DNA from: Ceriagrion tenellum | Lineage: Eukaryota; Arthropoda; Insecta; Odonata; Coenagrionidae | NCBI GenBank assembly: GCA_963169105.1 | Contig: OY720641.1 | Coordinates: forward strand, 6,339,258-6,403,257 | Reading direction: 5' to 3' | DNA length: 64,000 nucleotides | In this document: positions 25,201 to 38,640 of the stretch, in pieces | Position numbering within the stretch: position 1 is the stretch's first letter | How the letters are laid out: each line of letters starts with the position of its first letter | Notes under the pieces: generated by a model | The model's input: the letters and a program-made list of their open reading frames with translations, nothing else | The model's database searches: none | Told to the model about the DNA's origin: nothing | Made by a program: the position numbers and the translations under genes

Positions 25201-26525
25201 ACTTTTTTCGACATTCAAACGCTTTTAATTGACAAACTACGCACCGCATGAGGACGTCTTCTCGTAAACAAGTACGTATTGACCACTCGCGCATTCTCCA
25301 TCCACGCCAAGTAATTTTTTCCACTCGTTTTCAATACAAGAAGGATGTAACGATCAAAAAACGTAAGGCTTAACACATGGAAAATTGGTCGAAAAACTTA
25401 GAATCCAAAATTTAATTAAATCATGCGCAGCGACACCCGTGCATCGAGAAAGCTCTATCAAAACCTGTCACGCTCCCTTTTCATGTTCATTTCTAAAAAT
25501 TCGAGTATCCGACATTTTTCACCACCGAAAACGTTTTATAAATGACACTTTTCTCGACATTCAAACGCTTTTAATTGACAAACTACGCACCGCATGCGGA
25601 CGTCTTCTCGTAATCAAGTACGTATTGACCACTCGCGCATTCTCCATCCACGCCAAGTAATTTTATCCACTCGTTTTCAATACAAGAAGGAGGTAACGAT
25701 CAAAAAACGTAAGGTTTAACACTTGGATAATAGGTCGAAAAACTTAGAATCCAAAATTTAATTAAATCATGCGCAGCGAAACCCGTGCATCCAGAAAGCT
25801 CCATCAAAGCCTATCACGCTCCCTTTTCATGTTCATTTTTAAAAATTAGAGTATCCGACATTTTTCACCACCGAAAACGTTTTATAAATGACACTTTTTT
25901 CGACATTCAAACGCTTTTAATTGACAAACTACGCACCGCATGCGGACGTCTTCTTGTAATCAAGTACGTATTGACAGCTCGCGTATTCTCCATCCACGCC
26001 AAGTAATTTTATCCACTCGTTTTCAATACAAGAAGGATTGAACGATCAAAAAACGTAAGGTTTAACACATGGAAAATTGGTCGAAAAACTTAGAATCCAA
26101 AATTTAATTAAATAATGCGCAGCGACACCCGTGCATCGAGAAAGCTCCATCGAAGCCAATCACCCTCCCTTTTCATGTTCATTTCTAAAAATTCGAGTAT
26201 CCGACATTTTTCACCACCGAAAACGTTTTATAAATGACACTTTTCTCGACATTCAAACGCTTTTAATTGACAAACTACGCACCGCATGCGGACGTCTTCT
26301 CGTAATCAAGTACGTATTGACCACGCGCGCATTCTCCATCCACGCCAAGTAATTTTATCCACTCGTTTTCAATACAAGAAGGATGTAACGATCAAAAACC
26401 GTAAGGTTTAACACTTGGAAAATTGGTCGAAAAACTTAGAATCCAAAATTTAATTAAATGTGCGCAGCGACACCTGTGCATCGAGAAAGTTCCATCAAAG
26501 CCTATCACGCTCCCTTTTCATGTTC
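22031..26525 (+). repeat. 13-mer higher-order repeat (4,495 bp), copy 2
   Basis: Repeats copy 1 unit by unit. A visible difference is GGAGGTCTTC at 24,216 where copy 1 has GGACGTCTTC at 19,721. The copy ends inside the G monomer at 26,423, which continues as G (TTCGCCTTCG) rather than switching to P as at the junction. The near identity indicates a recent event. Confidence 0.92.
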
Positions 26526-29193
26526 ATTTCTAAAAATTCGAGTATCCGACATTTTTCGCCTTCGAAAACATTTTATAAATGACACTTTTTTCGACATTCA
26601 AACGCTTTTAATTGACAAACTACGCACCGCATGTGGACGTCTTCTCGTAATCAAGTACGTTTTGACCACTCGAAAATTCTCCATCCACGCCCAGTAATTT
26701 TTTCCACTCGTTTTTAATACAAGAAGGAGGCAACGATCAAAAAACGTAAGGTTTAACACTTGGATAATTGGTCGAAAAACTTAGAATCCAAAATTTAATT
26801 AAATCATGCGCAGCGACACCCGTGCAGCGAGAAAGCACCATCAAAGCCATTCACGCTCCCTTTTCATGTTCATTTCTAAAAATTAGAGTATCCGACATTT
26901 TTCACCACCGAAAACGTTTTATAAATGACACTTTTTTCGACATTCAAACGCTTTTAATTGACAAACTACGCACCGCATGCGGACGTCTTCTCGTAATCAA
27001 GTACGTATTGACCACTCGCGCATTCTCCATCCACGCCAAGTAATTTTATATACTCGTTTTTAATACAAGAAGGAGGTAACGATCAAAAAACGTAATGTTT
27101 AACACTTGGATAATTGGTCGAAAAACTTAGAATCCAAAATTTAATTAAATCATGCGCAGCGACACCCGTGCATCGAGAAAGCTCCATCAGAGCCTATCAC
27201 GCTCCCTTTTCATGTTCATTTCTAAAAATTAGAGTATCCGACATTTTTCACCACCGAAAACGTTTTATAAATGACACTTTTTTCGACATTCAAACGCTTT
27301 TAATTGACAAACTACGCACCGCACGCGGACGTCTTCTCGTAATCAAGTACGTATTGACTATTCGCGCATTTTCCTTCCACGCAAGGTAATTCCATCCACT
27401 CGTTTCCACTACAGGAAGGAGGTAACGATCAAAAAACGTAAGGTTTTTTCGTTGAGGACTTGGAAAATTGGTCGAAAAACTCAGAATCTAAAAGTTAATT
27501 AAATCATGCGCAGCGACACCCGTGCATCGAGAAAGCTCCATCAAAGCCTATCACGCTCCTTTTTCATGTTCATTTCTAAAAATTCGAGTATCCGACATTT
27601 TTCGCCACCGAAAACGTTTTATAAATGACACTTTTTTCGACATTCAAACGCTTTTAATTGAAAAACTACGAACCGCATGCGGACGTCTTCTCGAAATCAA
27701 GTACGTATTGACTACTCGCGCATTCTCCATCCACGCCAAGATATATAATCTACTCGTTTTTAATACAAGAAGGAGGTAACGATCAAAAAACGTGAGGTTT
27801 GGACTTGGAAAATTGGTCGAAAAACTCAGAATCTAAAATTTAATTAAATCATGCGCAGCAACACCCGTTAATCGAGAAAGCTCCATCAAAGCCTTTCACG
27901 CTCCTTTTTCATGTTCATTTCAGAAAATTCGAGTATGCGACATTTTTCGCCACCGGAAACGTTGTATAAGGGACACTTTTTTCGACATTCAAATGCTTTT
28001 AATTCACAAACTACGCACCGCATGCGGACGTCTTCTCGTAATCAAGTACGTATTGACCACTCGCGCATTCTCCATCCACGCCCAGTTATTTTATCCACTC
28101 GTTTTCAATACAAGAAGGAGGTAACGATCAAAAAACGTAAGGTTTAACACTTGGAAAATTGGTCGAAAAACTTAGAATCCAAAATTTAATTAAATCATGT
28201 GCAGCGAAACCCGTGCATCGAGAAAGCGCCATCAAAGCCTATCACGCTTCCTTTTCATGTTCATTTCTAAAAATTCGAGTATCCGACATTTTTCACCAGC
28301 GAAAACGTTTTATAAATGACACTTTTTTCGACATTCAAACGCTTTTAATTGACAAACTACGCACCGCATGCGGACGTCTTCTCGTAATCAAGTACGTTTT
28401 GACCACTCGATAATTCTCTCCACGCCAAGTAATTTTATCTACTCGTTTTTAATACAAGAAGGAGGCAACGATCAAAAAACGTAAGGTTTAACACTTGGAT
28501 AATTGGTCGAAAAACTTAGAATCCAAAATTTAATTAAATCATGCGCAGCGACACCCGTGCATCGAGAAAGCACCATCAAAGCCTATCACGCTCCCTTTTC
28601 ATGTTCATTTCTAAAAATTAGAGTATCCGACATTTTTCACCACCGAAAACGTTTTATAAATGACACTTTTTTCGACATTCAAACGCTTTTAATTTACAAA
28701 CTACGCACCGCATGCGGACGTCTTCTCGTAATCAAGTACGTATTGACCACTCGCGCATTCTCCATCCACGCCAAGTAATTTTTTCCACTCGTTTTCAATA
28801 CAAGAAGGATGTAACGATAAAAAAACGTAAGGCTTAACACATGGAAAATTGGTCGAAAAACTTAGAATCCAAAATTTAATTAAATCATGCGCAGCGACAC
28901 CCGTGCATCGAGAAAGCTCCATCAAAACCTGTCACGCTCCCTTTTCATGTTCATTTCTAAAAATTCGAGTATCCGACATTTTTCACCACCTAAAACGTTT
29001 AATAAATGACACTTTTTTCGACATTCAAACGCTTTTAATTGACAAACTACGCACCGCATGCGGACGTCTTCTCGTAATCAAGTACGTATTGACCACTCGC
29101 GCATTCTCCTTCCACGCCAAGATATTTAATCCACTCGTTTTTAATACAAGAAAGAGGTAACGACCAAAAAACGTAAGGTTTGGACTTGGAAAA
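26526..29193 (+). repeat. Mixed region joining N-G-K-T and D/F domains
   Basis: Contains a T monomer with CGTGCAGCG (26,768), an unmarked monomer with many private changes and the tail CGTTTCCACTACAGG (27,114), a GATATATAATC-tailed monomer (27,468), an F monomer (near 27,814), K (28,159), T (28,503) and a modified C-like monomer (28,849) with ACCTAAAACGTTTAATAAATG. There is little regular higher-order order here, as expected at a domain edge. Confidence 0.7.
27443..27460 (+). other. Indel at the monomer junction (about +8 bp)
   Basis: AAGGTTTTTTCGTTGAGGACTTGG replaces the usual AAGGTTTAACACTTGG. Confidence 0.88.
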
Positions 29194-29538
29194 ATGGTCG
29201 AAAAACTCAGAATCTAAAATTTAATTAAACCATGCGCAACGACACCCGTGCATCGAGAAAGCTCCATCAAAGCCTATCACGCTCCCGATTGATGCCTATT
29301 TCTGAATATTCGAGTATCCGCAATTTTTCGCCACCGAAAACGTTGTATAAATGACACTTTTTTCGACATTCAAACGCTTTTACTTCACAAACTACGCACC
29401 GCACGCGGACGTCTTCTCGTAATCAAGTACGTATTGACCACTGGCGCATTCTCCATCCACTCCAGGTAATTTTATCCACTCGTTTTCAATACAAGAAGGG
29501 GGTAACGATCAAAAAACGTAAGGTTTGGACTTGGAAAA
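29194..29538 (+). repeat. D-subtype monomer (intermediate)
   Basis: Has CTCCCGATTGATGCC, ATCCGCAATTTTTC and GCACGCGGACG, but the common AAAACGTTGTATAAATG and TTCAAACGC. The tail has the rare GCGCATTCTCCATCCACTCC preceded by ACTG. It is intermediate between D and common types. Confidence 0.8.
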
Positions 29539-29884
29539 ATGGTCAAAAAACTCAGAATCCAAAATTTAATTAAATCATGCGCAACGACACCCGTGCATCG
29601 AGAAAGCTCCATAAAAGCCTATCACGCTCCCGATTGATGCCTATTTCTGAATATTCGAGTATCCGCAATTTTTCGCCACCGAAAACCTCGTATAATTGAC
29701 ACTTTTTTCGACATTCAAACGCTTTTAATTGACAAACTACGCACCGCACGCGGACGTCTTCTCGTAATCAAGTACGTATTGACCACTCGCGCATTCTTCA
29801 TCCACGCCAAGTAATTTTATCCACTCGTTTTCAATACAAGAAGGAGGTAACGATCAAAAAACGTAAGGCTTTAAACTTGGAAAA
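29539..29884 (+). repeat. D-subtype monomer
   Basis: Begins TGGTCAAAAAAC (TCGA lost, as at 5,790). It carries CCATAAAAGCC, CTCCCGATTGATGCC, ATCCGCAATTTTTC and AAACCTCGTATAATTGAC. Its right half is mostly of the common type. Confidence 0.8.
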
Positions 29885-30229
29885 ATGGTCGAAAAACTTG
29901 GAATCCAAAATTTAATTAAATCATGCGCAGCGACACCCGTGCATCGAGAAAGCTCCATCAAAGCCTATACGCTCCCTTTTCATGTTCATTTCTAAAAATT
30001 CGAGTATCCGACATTTTTCGCCACCGAAAACGTTGTATAAATGACACTTTTTTCGACATTCAAACGCTTTTAATTTACAAACTACGCTCCGCATGCGGAC
30101 GTCTTCTCGTAATCAAGTACGTATTGACCACTCGCGCATTCTTCATCCACGCCAAGTAAATTTATCCACTCCTTTTAAATACAAGAAGGAGGTAACGATC
30201 AAAAAACGTAAGGTTTAACACTTGGAAAA

Positions 30230-30575
30230 TTGGTCGAAAAACTCAGAATCTAAAATTTAATTAAATAAGGCGCAACGACACCCGTGCATCAAAAATGCTC
30301 CATCAAAGCCTATCACGCTCCCGATTCATGCTTATTTCCGAATTTTCGAGAATCCGCCATTTTTCGCCACCGAAAACCTCCTAATAATGACACTTTTTTC
30401 GACATTTAAACGCTTTTACTTCACAAACTACGCACCGCACGCTGACGTCTTCTCGTAATCAAGTACGTATTGACCACTCGCGCATTTTCCATTCACGCCA
30501 AGTAATTTTATCCACTCGTTTTCAATACAAGAAGGATGTAACGATCAAAAAACGTAAGGTTTAACACTTGGAAAA
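30230..30575 (+). repeat. D-subtype monomer
   Basis: Shows AAATAAGGCGCAACG, CATCAAAAATGC, CTCCCGATTCATGCTTATTT, GAATCCGCC, AAACCTCCTAATAATG, TTTAAACGCTTTTACTTCAC and GCACGCTGACG. Its right half was duplicated and is now fused to other left halves near 32,824 and 38,690. Confidence 0.85.
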
Positions 30576-32821
30576 ATGGTCGAAAAACTCAGAATCTAAA
30601 ATTTAATTAAATCATGCGCAGCGACACCCGTTAATCGAGAAAGCTCCATCAAAGCCTATCACGCTCCCTTTTCATGTTCATTTCTGAAAATTCGAGTATC
30701 CGACATTTTTCGCCACCGGAAACGTTGTATAAGAGACACTTTTTTCGACATTCAAACGCTTTTAATTCACAAACTACGCACCGCATCCGGACGTCTTCTC
30801 GTAATCAAGTACGTATTGACCACTCGCGCATTTTCCATTCACGCCAAGTAATTTTATCCACTCGTTTTCAATACAAGAAGGATGTAACGATCAAAAAACG
30901 TAAGGTTTAACACTTGGAAAAATGGTCGAAAAACTCAGAATCTAAAATTTAATTAAATCATGCGCAGGGACACCCGTTAATCGAGAAAGCTCCATCAAAG
31001 CCTATCACGCTCCCTTTTTATGTTCATTTCTAAAAATTCGAGTATCCGACATTTTTCACCACCGAAAACGTTTTATAAATGACACTCTTTTCGACATTCA
31101 AACGCTATTAATTGACAAACTACGCACCGCATGCGGACGTCTTCTCGTAATCAAGTACATATTGACCACTCGCGCATTCTCCATCCACGCCAAGCAATTT
31201 CATCCACTCGTTTTTAATACAAGAAGGAGGTAACGATCAAAAAACGTAAGGTTTGGACTTGGAAAAATGGTCGAAAAACTCACAATCTAAAATTTAATTA
31301 TATCATGCGCAACGACACCCGTGCGTCGAGAAAGCTCCATAAAAGCCTATCACGCTCCCGATTGATGCCTATTTCTGAATATTCGAGTATCCGCATATTT
31401 TTCGCCACCGAAAACCTCGTATAATTGACACTTTTTTCAACATTTAAACGCTTTTAATTCACAAACTACGCACCGCACGCGGACGTCTACTCGAAATCAA
31501 GTACGAATTGACCACTCGCGCATTCTTCATCCACGCCAAGTAATTTTATCCACTCGTTTTCAATACAAGAAGGAGGTAACGATCAAAAAACGTAAGGTTT
31601 AACACTTGGAAAATTGGTCGAAAAATTCAGAATCTAAAATTTAATTAAATCATGCGAAGCGACACCCGTTAATCGAGAAAGCTCCATCAAAGCCTTTCAC
31701 GCTCCTTTTTCATGTTCATTTCTGAAAATTTGAGTATCCGACATTTTTCGCCACCGGAAACGTTGTATAAGAGACACTTTTTTCGACATTCAAACGCTTT
31801 TAATTCACAAACTACGCACCGCATGCGGACGTCTTCTCGTAATCAAGTACGTATTGACCACTCGCGCATTCTCCATCCACGCCCCGTAATTTTATCCACT
31901 CGTTTTCAATACAAGAAGGAGGTAACGATCAAAAAACGTAAGGTTTAACACTTGGAAAATTGGTCGAAAAACTTAGAATCCAAAATTTAATTAAATCATG
32001 TGCAGCGAAACCCGTGCATCGAGAAAGCGCCATCAAAGCCTATCACGCTTCCTTTTCATGTTCATTTCTAAAAATTCGAGTATCCGACATTTTTCACCAC
32101 CGAAAACGTTTTATAAATGACACTTTTTTCGACATTCAAACGCTTTTAATTGACAAACTACGCACCGCATGCGGACGTCTTCTCGTAATCAAGTACGTTT
32201 TGACCACTCGAAAATTCTCCTTCCACGCCAAGTAATTTTATCTACTCGTTTTTAATACAAGAAGGAGGCAACGATCAAAAAACGTAAGGTTTAACACTTG
32301 GATAATTGGTCGAAAAACTTAGAATCCAAAATTTAATTAAATCATGCGCAGCGACACCCGTGCATCGAGAAAGCACCATCAAAGCCTATCACGCTCCCTT
32401 TTCATGTTCATTTCTAAAAATTAGAGTATCCGACATTTTTCACCACCGAAAACGTTTTATAAATGACACTTTTTTCGACATTCAAACGCTTTTAATTGAC
32501 AAACTACGCACCGCATGAGGACGTCTTCTCGTAATCAAGTACGTATTGACCACTCGCGCATTCTCCATCCACGCCAAGTAATTTTTTCCACTCGTTTTCA
32601 ATACAAGAAGGATGTAACGTTCAAAAAACGTAAGGCTTAACACATGGAAAATTGGTCGAAAAACATAGAATCCAAAATTTAATTAAATCATGCGCAGCGA
32701 CACCCGTGCATCGAGAAAGCTCCATCAAAGCCAATCACCCTCCCTTTTCATGTTCATTTCTAAAAATTCGAGTATCCGACATTTTTCACCACCGAAAACG
32801 TTTTATAAATGACACTTTTTT
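30400..32821 (+). repeat. D/F block, 7-mer (2,422 bp), copy 1
   Basis: Starts in the right half of the D monomer at 30,230 and continues with F (30,576), an unmarked unit with CGCAGGGACACC, D (31,267), F (31,614), K (31,960) and T (32,306), ending in the left part of an N-like monomer. Much of it recurs 2,422 bp to the right and again 8,289 bp to the right. Private marks include GACACTCTTTTCG near 31,081, GTACATATTGACC near 31,155 and the one-base gain ATCCGCATATTTTTC near 31,389. Confidence 0.88.
31267..31613 (+). repeat. D-subtype monomer (347 bp)
   Basis: Private features are CTCACAATC, TTAATTATATC (AT palindrome broken), CGTGCGTCGAG, CCGCATATTTTTC with a one-base gain, TTTTCAACATTTAAACGC and CTACTCGAAATCAAGTACGAATTG. 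The same unit is present at 33,689 and 39,556. Confidence 0.87.
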
Positions 32822-32997
32822 CGACATTTAAACGCTTTTACTTCACAAACTACGCACCGCACGCTGACGTCTTCTCGTAATCAAGTACGTATTGACCACT
32901 CGCGCATTTTCCATTCACGCCAAGTAATTTTATCCACTCGTTTTCAATACAAGAAGGATGTAACGATCAAAAAACGTAAGGTTTAACACTTGGAAAA
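32652..32997 (+). repeat. Chimeric N/D monomer at the 2,422-bp duplication junction
   Basis: The left half is N type (GCCAATCACCCTCC); the right half is the D type of 30,400-30,575 (TTTAAACGCTTTTACTTCAC, GCACGCTGACG, GCGCATTTTCCATTCACGCC). The switch lies between about 32,740 and 32,828, most likely in the shared ATAAATGACACTTTTTTCGACATT segment. Confidence 0.85.
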
Positions 32998-34235
32998 ATG
33001 GTCGAAAAACTCAGAATCTAAAATTTAATTAAATCATGCGCAGCGACACCCGTTAATCGAGAAAGCTCCATCAAAGCCTATCACGCTCCCTTTTCATGTT
33101 CATTTCTGAAAATTCGAGTATCCGACATTTTTCGCCACCGGAAACGTTGTATAAGAGACACTTTTTTCGACATTCAAACGCTTTTAATTCACAAACTACG
33201 CACCGCATGCGGACGTCTTCTCGTAATCAAGTACGTATTGACCACTCGCGCATTTTCCATTCACGCCAAGTAATTTTATCCACTCGTTTTCAATACAAGA
33301 AGGATGTAACGATCAAAAAACGTAAGGTTTAACACTTGGAAAAATGGTCGAAAAACTCAGAATCTAAAATTTAATTAAATCATGCGCAGGGACACCCGTT
33401 AATCGAGAAAGCTCCATCAAAGCCTATCACGCTCCCTTTTTATGTTCATTTCTAAAAATTCGAGTATCCGACATTTTTCACCACCGAAAACGTTTTATAA
33501 ATGACACTCTTTTCGACATTCAAACGCTATTAATTGACAAACTACGCACCGCATGCGGACGTCTTCTCGTAATCAAGTACATATTGACCACTCGCGCATT
33601 CTCCATCCACGCCAAGCAATTTCATCTACTCGTTTTTAATACAAGAAGGAGGTAACGATCAAAAAACGTAAGGTTTGGACTTGGAAAAATGGTCGAAAAA
33701 CTCACAATCTAAAATTTAATTATATCATGCGCAACGACACCCGTGCGTCGAGAAAGCTCCATAAAAGCCTATCACGCTCCCGATTGATGCCTATTTCTGA
33801 ATATTCGAGTATCCGCATATTTTTCGCCACCGAAAACCTCGTATAATTGACACTTTTTTCAACATTTAAACGCTTTTAATTCACAAACTACGCACCGCAC
33901 GCGGACGTCTACTCGAAATCAAGTACGAATTGACCACTCGCGCATTCTTCATCCACGCCAAGTAATTTTATCCACTCGTTTTCAATACAAGAAGGAGGTA
34001 ACGATCAAAAAACGTAAGGTTTAACACTTGGAAAATTGGTCGAAAAATTCAGAATCTAAAATTTAATTAAATCATGCGAAGCGACACCCGTTAATCGAGA
34101 AAGCTCCATCAAAGCCTTTCACGCTCCTTTTTCATGTTCATTTCTGAAAATTTGAGTATCCGACATTTTTCGCCACCGGAAACGTTGTATAAGAGACACT
34201 TTTTTCGACATTCAAACGCTTTTAATTCACAAACT
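32822..34235 (+). repeat. D/F block, copy 2 (2,422-bp spacing)
   Basis: Repeats 30,400-31,813, including the marks GACACTCTTTTCG and GTACATATTGACC. Small differences include CATCCGGACG at 30,784 against CATGCGGACG here, and TTCATCCACTCG at 31,199 against TTCATCTACTCG at 33,621. Confidence 0.88.
33689..34035 (+). repeat. D-subtype monomer, duplicate of 31,267-31,613
   Basis: Same private variants as the unit at 31,267, including the CATATTTTT gain and the broken AT palindrome. Confidence 0.87.
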
Positions 34236-34382
34236 ACGCACCGCATGCGGACGTCTTCTCGTAATCAAGTACGTTTTGACCACTCGAAAATTCTCCTTCC
34301 ACGCCAAGTAATTTTATCTACTCGTTTTTAATACAAGAAAGGAGGCAACGATCAAAAAACGTAAGGTTTAACACTTGGATAA
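34036..34382 (+). repeat. Chimeric F/K monomer (347 bp)
   Basis: The left part is F type and matches 31,614 at 2,422 bp (GTTAATCGAG, CCGGAAACG, AATTCACAAAC). The right part has TACGTTTTGACCACTCGAAAATTCTCC and matches 32,190 at 2,077 bp. The change of offset by one monomer shows that a unit was lost by exchange between the neighbouring F and K monomers. A one-base gain gives CAAGAAAGGAGGC near 34,335. Confidence 0.85.
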
Positions 34383-37300
34383 TTGGTCGAAAAATTTAGA
34401 ATCCAAAATTTAATTAAATCATGCGCAGCGACACCCGTGCATCGAGAAAGCACCATCAAAGCCTATCACGCTCCCTTTTCATGTTCATTTCTAAAAATTA
34501 GAGTATCCGACATTTTTCACCACCGAAAACGTTTTATAAATGACACTTTTTTCGACATTCAAACGCTTTTAATTGACAAACTACGCACCGCATGAGGACG
34601 CCTTCTCGTAATCAAGTACGTATTGACCACTCGCGCATTCTCCATCCACGCCAAGTAATTTTTTCCACTCGTTTTCAATACAAGAAGGATGTAACGTTCA
34701 AAAAACGTAAGGCTTAACACATGGAAAATTGATCGAAAAACTTAGAATCCAAAATTTAATTAAATCATGCGCAGCGACACCCGTGCATCGAGAAAGCTCC
34801 AACAAAGCCAATCACCCTCCCTTTTCATGTTCATTTCTAAAAATTCGAGTATCCGACATTTTTCACCACCGAAAACGTTTTATAAATGACACTTTTCTCG
34901 ACATTCAAACGCTTTTAATTGACAAACTACGCACCGCATGCGGACGTCTTCTCGTAATCAAGTACTTATTGACCACGCGCGCATTCTCCATATACGCCAA
35001 GTAATTTTATATACTCGTTTTTAATACAAGAAGGAGGTAACGATCAAAAAACGTAAGGTTTAACACTAGGAAAATTGGTCGAAAAACTTAGAATCCAAAA
35101 TTTAATTAAATGTGCGCAGCGAATCCTGTGCATCGAGAAAGTTCCATCAAAGCCAATCACGCTCCCTTTTCATGTTCATTTCTAAAAATTCGAGTATCCG
35201 ACATTTTTCGCCTTCGAAAACGTTTTATAAATGACACTTTTTTCGACATTCAAACGCTTTTAATTGACAAACTACGCACCGCATGCGGACGTCTTCTCGT
35301 AATCAAGTACGTATTGACCACTCGCGCATTCTCCATCCACGCCAAGTAATTTTATTAACTCGTTTTTAATACAAGAAGGAGGTAACGATCAAAAAACGTA
35401 AGGTTTAACACTTGGATAATAGGTCGAAAAACTTAGAATCCAAAATTTAATTAAATCATGCGCAGCGACACCCGTGCATCGAGAAAGCAATATCAAAGCC
35501 TATCACGGTCCCTTTTCATGTTCATTTCTAAAAATTAGAGTATCCGACATTTTTCACCACCGAAAACGTTTTATAAATGACACTTTTTTCGACATTCAAA
35601 CGCTTTTAATTGACAAACTACGCACCGCATGCGGACGTCTTCTTGTAATCAAGTACGTATTGACCACTCGCGCATTCTCCATCCACGCCAAGTAATTTTA
35701 TCCACTCGTTTTCAATACAAGAAGGATGTAACGATCAAAAAACGTAAGGTTTAACACTTGGAAAATTGGTCGAAAAACTTAGAATCCAAAATTTAATTAA
35801 ATCATGCGCAGCGACACCCGTGCATCGAGAAAGCTCCATCAAAGCCAATCACCCTCCCTTTTCATGTTCATTTCTAAAAATTCGAGTATCCGACATTTTT
35901 CACCACCGAAAACGTTTTATAAATGACACTTTTTTCGACATTCAAACGCTTTTAATTGAGAAACTACGCACCGCGTGCGGACGTCTTCTCGTAATCAAGT
36001 ACGTATTGACCACGCGCGCATTCTCCATCCACGCCAAGTAATTTTATCCACTCCTTTTCAATACAAGAAGGATGTAACGATCAAAAAACGTAAGGTTTAA
36101 CACTTGGAAAATTGGTCGAAAAACTTAGAATCCAAAATTTAATTAAATGTGCGCAGCGTCACCTGTGCATCGAGAAAGTTCCATCAAAGCCTATCACGCT
36201 CCCTTTTCATGTTCATTTCTAAAAATTCGAGTATCCGACATTTTTCGCCTTCGAAAACGTTTTATAAATGACACTTTTTTCGACATTCAAACGCTTTTAA
36301 TTGACAAACTACGCACCGCATGCGGACGTCTTCTCGTAATCAAGTACGTATTGACCACTCGCGCATTCTCCATCCACGCCCAGTAATTTTATCCACTCGT
36401 TTTCAATACAAGAAGGAGGTAACGATCAAAAAACGTAAGGTTTAACACTTGGAAAATTGGTCGAAAAACATAGAATCCAAAATTTAATTAAATCATGTGC
36501 AGCGAAACCCGTGCATCGAGAAAGCGCCATCAAAGCCTATCACGCTTCCTTTTCATGTTCATTTCTAAAAATCCGAGTATCCGACATTTTTCACCACCGA
36601 AAACGTTTTATAAATGACACTTTTTTCGACATTCAAACGCTTTTAATTGACAAACTACGCACCGCATGCGGACGTCTTCTCGTAATCAAGTACGTTTTAC
36701 CACTCGATAATTCTCCTTCCACGCCAAGTAATTTTATCTACTCGTTTTTAATACAAGAAGGAGGCAACGATCAAAAAACGTAAGGTTTAACACTTGGATA
36801 ATTGGTCGAAAAACTTAGAATCCAAAATTTAACTAAATCATGCGCAGCGACACCCGTGCATCGAGAAAGCACCATCAAAGCCTATCACGCTCCCTTTTCA
36901 TGTTCATTTCTAAAAATTAGAGTATCCGACATTTTTCACCACCGAAAACGTTTTATAAATGACACTTTTTTCGACATTCAAACGCTTTTGATTGACAAAC
37001 TAGGCACCGCATGCGGACGTCTTCTCGTAATCAAGTACTTATTGACCACTCGCGCATTCTCCATCCACGCCAAGTAATTTTATCCACTCGTTTTTAATAC
37101 AAGAAGGAGGTAACGATCAAAAAACGTAAGGTTTAACACTTGGATAATTGGTCGAAAAACTTAGAATCCAAAATTTAATTAAATCATGCGCAGCGACACC
37201 CGTGCATCGAGAAAGCTCCATCAAAGCCTATCACGCTCACTTTTCATGTTCATTTCTAAAAATTAGAGTATCCGACTTTTTTCACCACCGAAAACGTTTT

Positions 37301-38640
37301 ATAAATGACACTATTTTCGACATTCAAACGCTTTTAAATGACAAACTACGCACCGCATGCGGACGTCTTCTTGTAATCAAGTACGTATTGACCACTCGCG
37401 TATTCTCCATCCACGCCAAGTAATTTTATCCACTCGTTTTCAATACAAGAAGGATGTAACGATCAAAAAACGTAAGGTTTAACACATGGAAAATTGGTCG
37501 AAAAACTTAGAATCCAAAATTTAATTAAATCATGCGCAGCGACACCCGTGCATCGAGAAAGCTCCATCAAAGCCAATCACCTTCCCTTTTCATGTTCATT
37601 TCTAAAAATTCGAGTATCCGACATTTTTCACCACCGAAAACGTTTTATAAATGACACTTTTTTCGACATTCAAACGCTTTTAATTGACAAACTACGCACC
37701 GCATGCGGACGTCTTCTCGTAATCAAGTACGTATTGACCACGCGCGCATTCTCCATCCACGCCAAGTAATTTTATCCACTCGTTTTCAATACAAGAAGGA
37801 TGTAACGATCAAAAAACGTTAGGTTTAACACTTGGAAAATTGGTCGAAAAACTTAGAATCCAAAATTTAATTAAATGTGCGCAGCGACACCCGTGCATCG
37901 AGAAAGTTCCATCAAAGCCTATCACGCTCCCTTTTCATGTTCATTTCTAAAAATTCGAGTATCCGACATTTTTCGCCTTCGAAAACGTTTTATAAATGAC
38001 ACTTTTTTCGACATTCAAACGCTTTTAATTGACAAACTACGCACCGCATGCGGACGTCTTCTCGTAATCAAGTACGTATTGACCACTCGCGCATTCTCCA
38101 TCCACGCCAAGTAATTTTATCCACTCGTTTTCAATACAAGAAGGAGGTAACGATCAAAAAACGTAAGGATAATAGGTCGAAAAACTTAGAATCCAAAATT
38201 TAATTAAATCATGCGCAGCGAAACCCGTGCATCCAGAAAGCTCCATCAAAGCCTATCACGCTCCCTTTTCATGTTCATTTCTAAAAATTAGAGTATCCGA
38301 CATTTTTCACCACCGAAAACGTTTTATAAATGACACTTTTTTCGACATTCAAACGCTTTTAATTGACAAACTACGCACCACATGCGGACGTCTTCTCGTA
38401 ATCAAGTACGTTTTGACCACTCGATAATTCTCCTTCCTCGCCAAGTAATTTTATCTACTCGTTTTTAATACAAGAAGGAGGCAACGATCAAAAAACGTAA
38501 GGTTTAACACTTGGATAATTGGTCGAAAAACTTAGAATCCAAAATTTAATTAAATCATGCGCAGCGAAACCCGTGCATCGAGAAAGCACCATCAAAGCCT
38601 ATCACGCTCCCTTTTCATGTTCATTTCTAAAAATTAGAGT
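34270..38640 (+). repeat. N-G-K-T block, copy 1 (6,212-bp spacing)
   Basis: Order from 34,383: T, N, G, an unmarked unit, N, G, K, T, an unmarked unit, N, G, P and a T-like unit. It recurs at 40,595-44,740 with 6,212-bp spacing (18 monomers including the D/F block). Private marks shared with copy 2 include AAAATTTAG (34,391/40,603), GGACGCCTTC (34,597/40,809), CATATACGCC (34,990/41,202), GAATCCTGTGC (35,121/41,333) and a one-base loss in ACGTTTTACCACTC (36,697/42,909). Differences include CACGGTCCC at 35,506 against CACGCTCCC. Confidence 0.9.
38165..38174 (+). other. 12-bp deletion at the monomer junction
   Basis: AAGGATAATAGG replaces AAGGTTTAACACTTGGATAATAGG. The sister copy near 44,380 keeps the full form, so the loss happened after the 6,212-bp-spaced duplication. 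Confidence 0.92.

Noticed and set aside
27421..27470. Possible transposon target-site scar at the junction insertion near 27,443.
   Set aside because: The gain is about 8 bp with no terminal repeats or flanking target duplication; it fits the junction indel pattern seen elsewhere.
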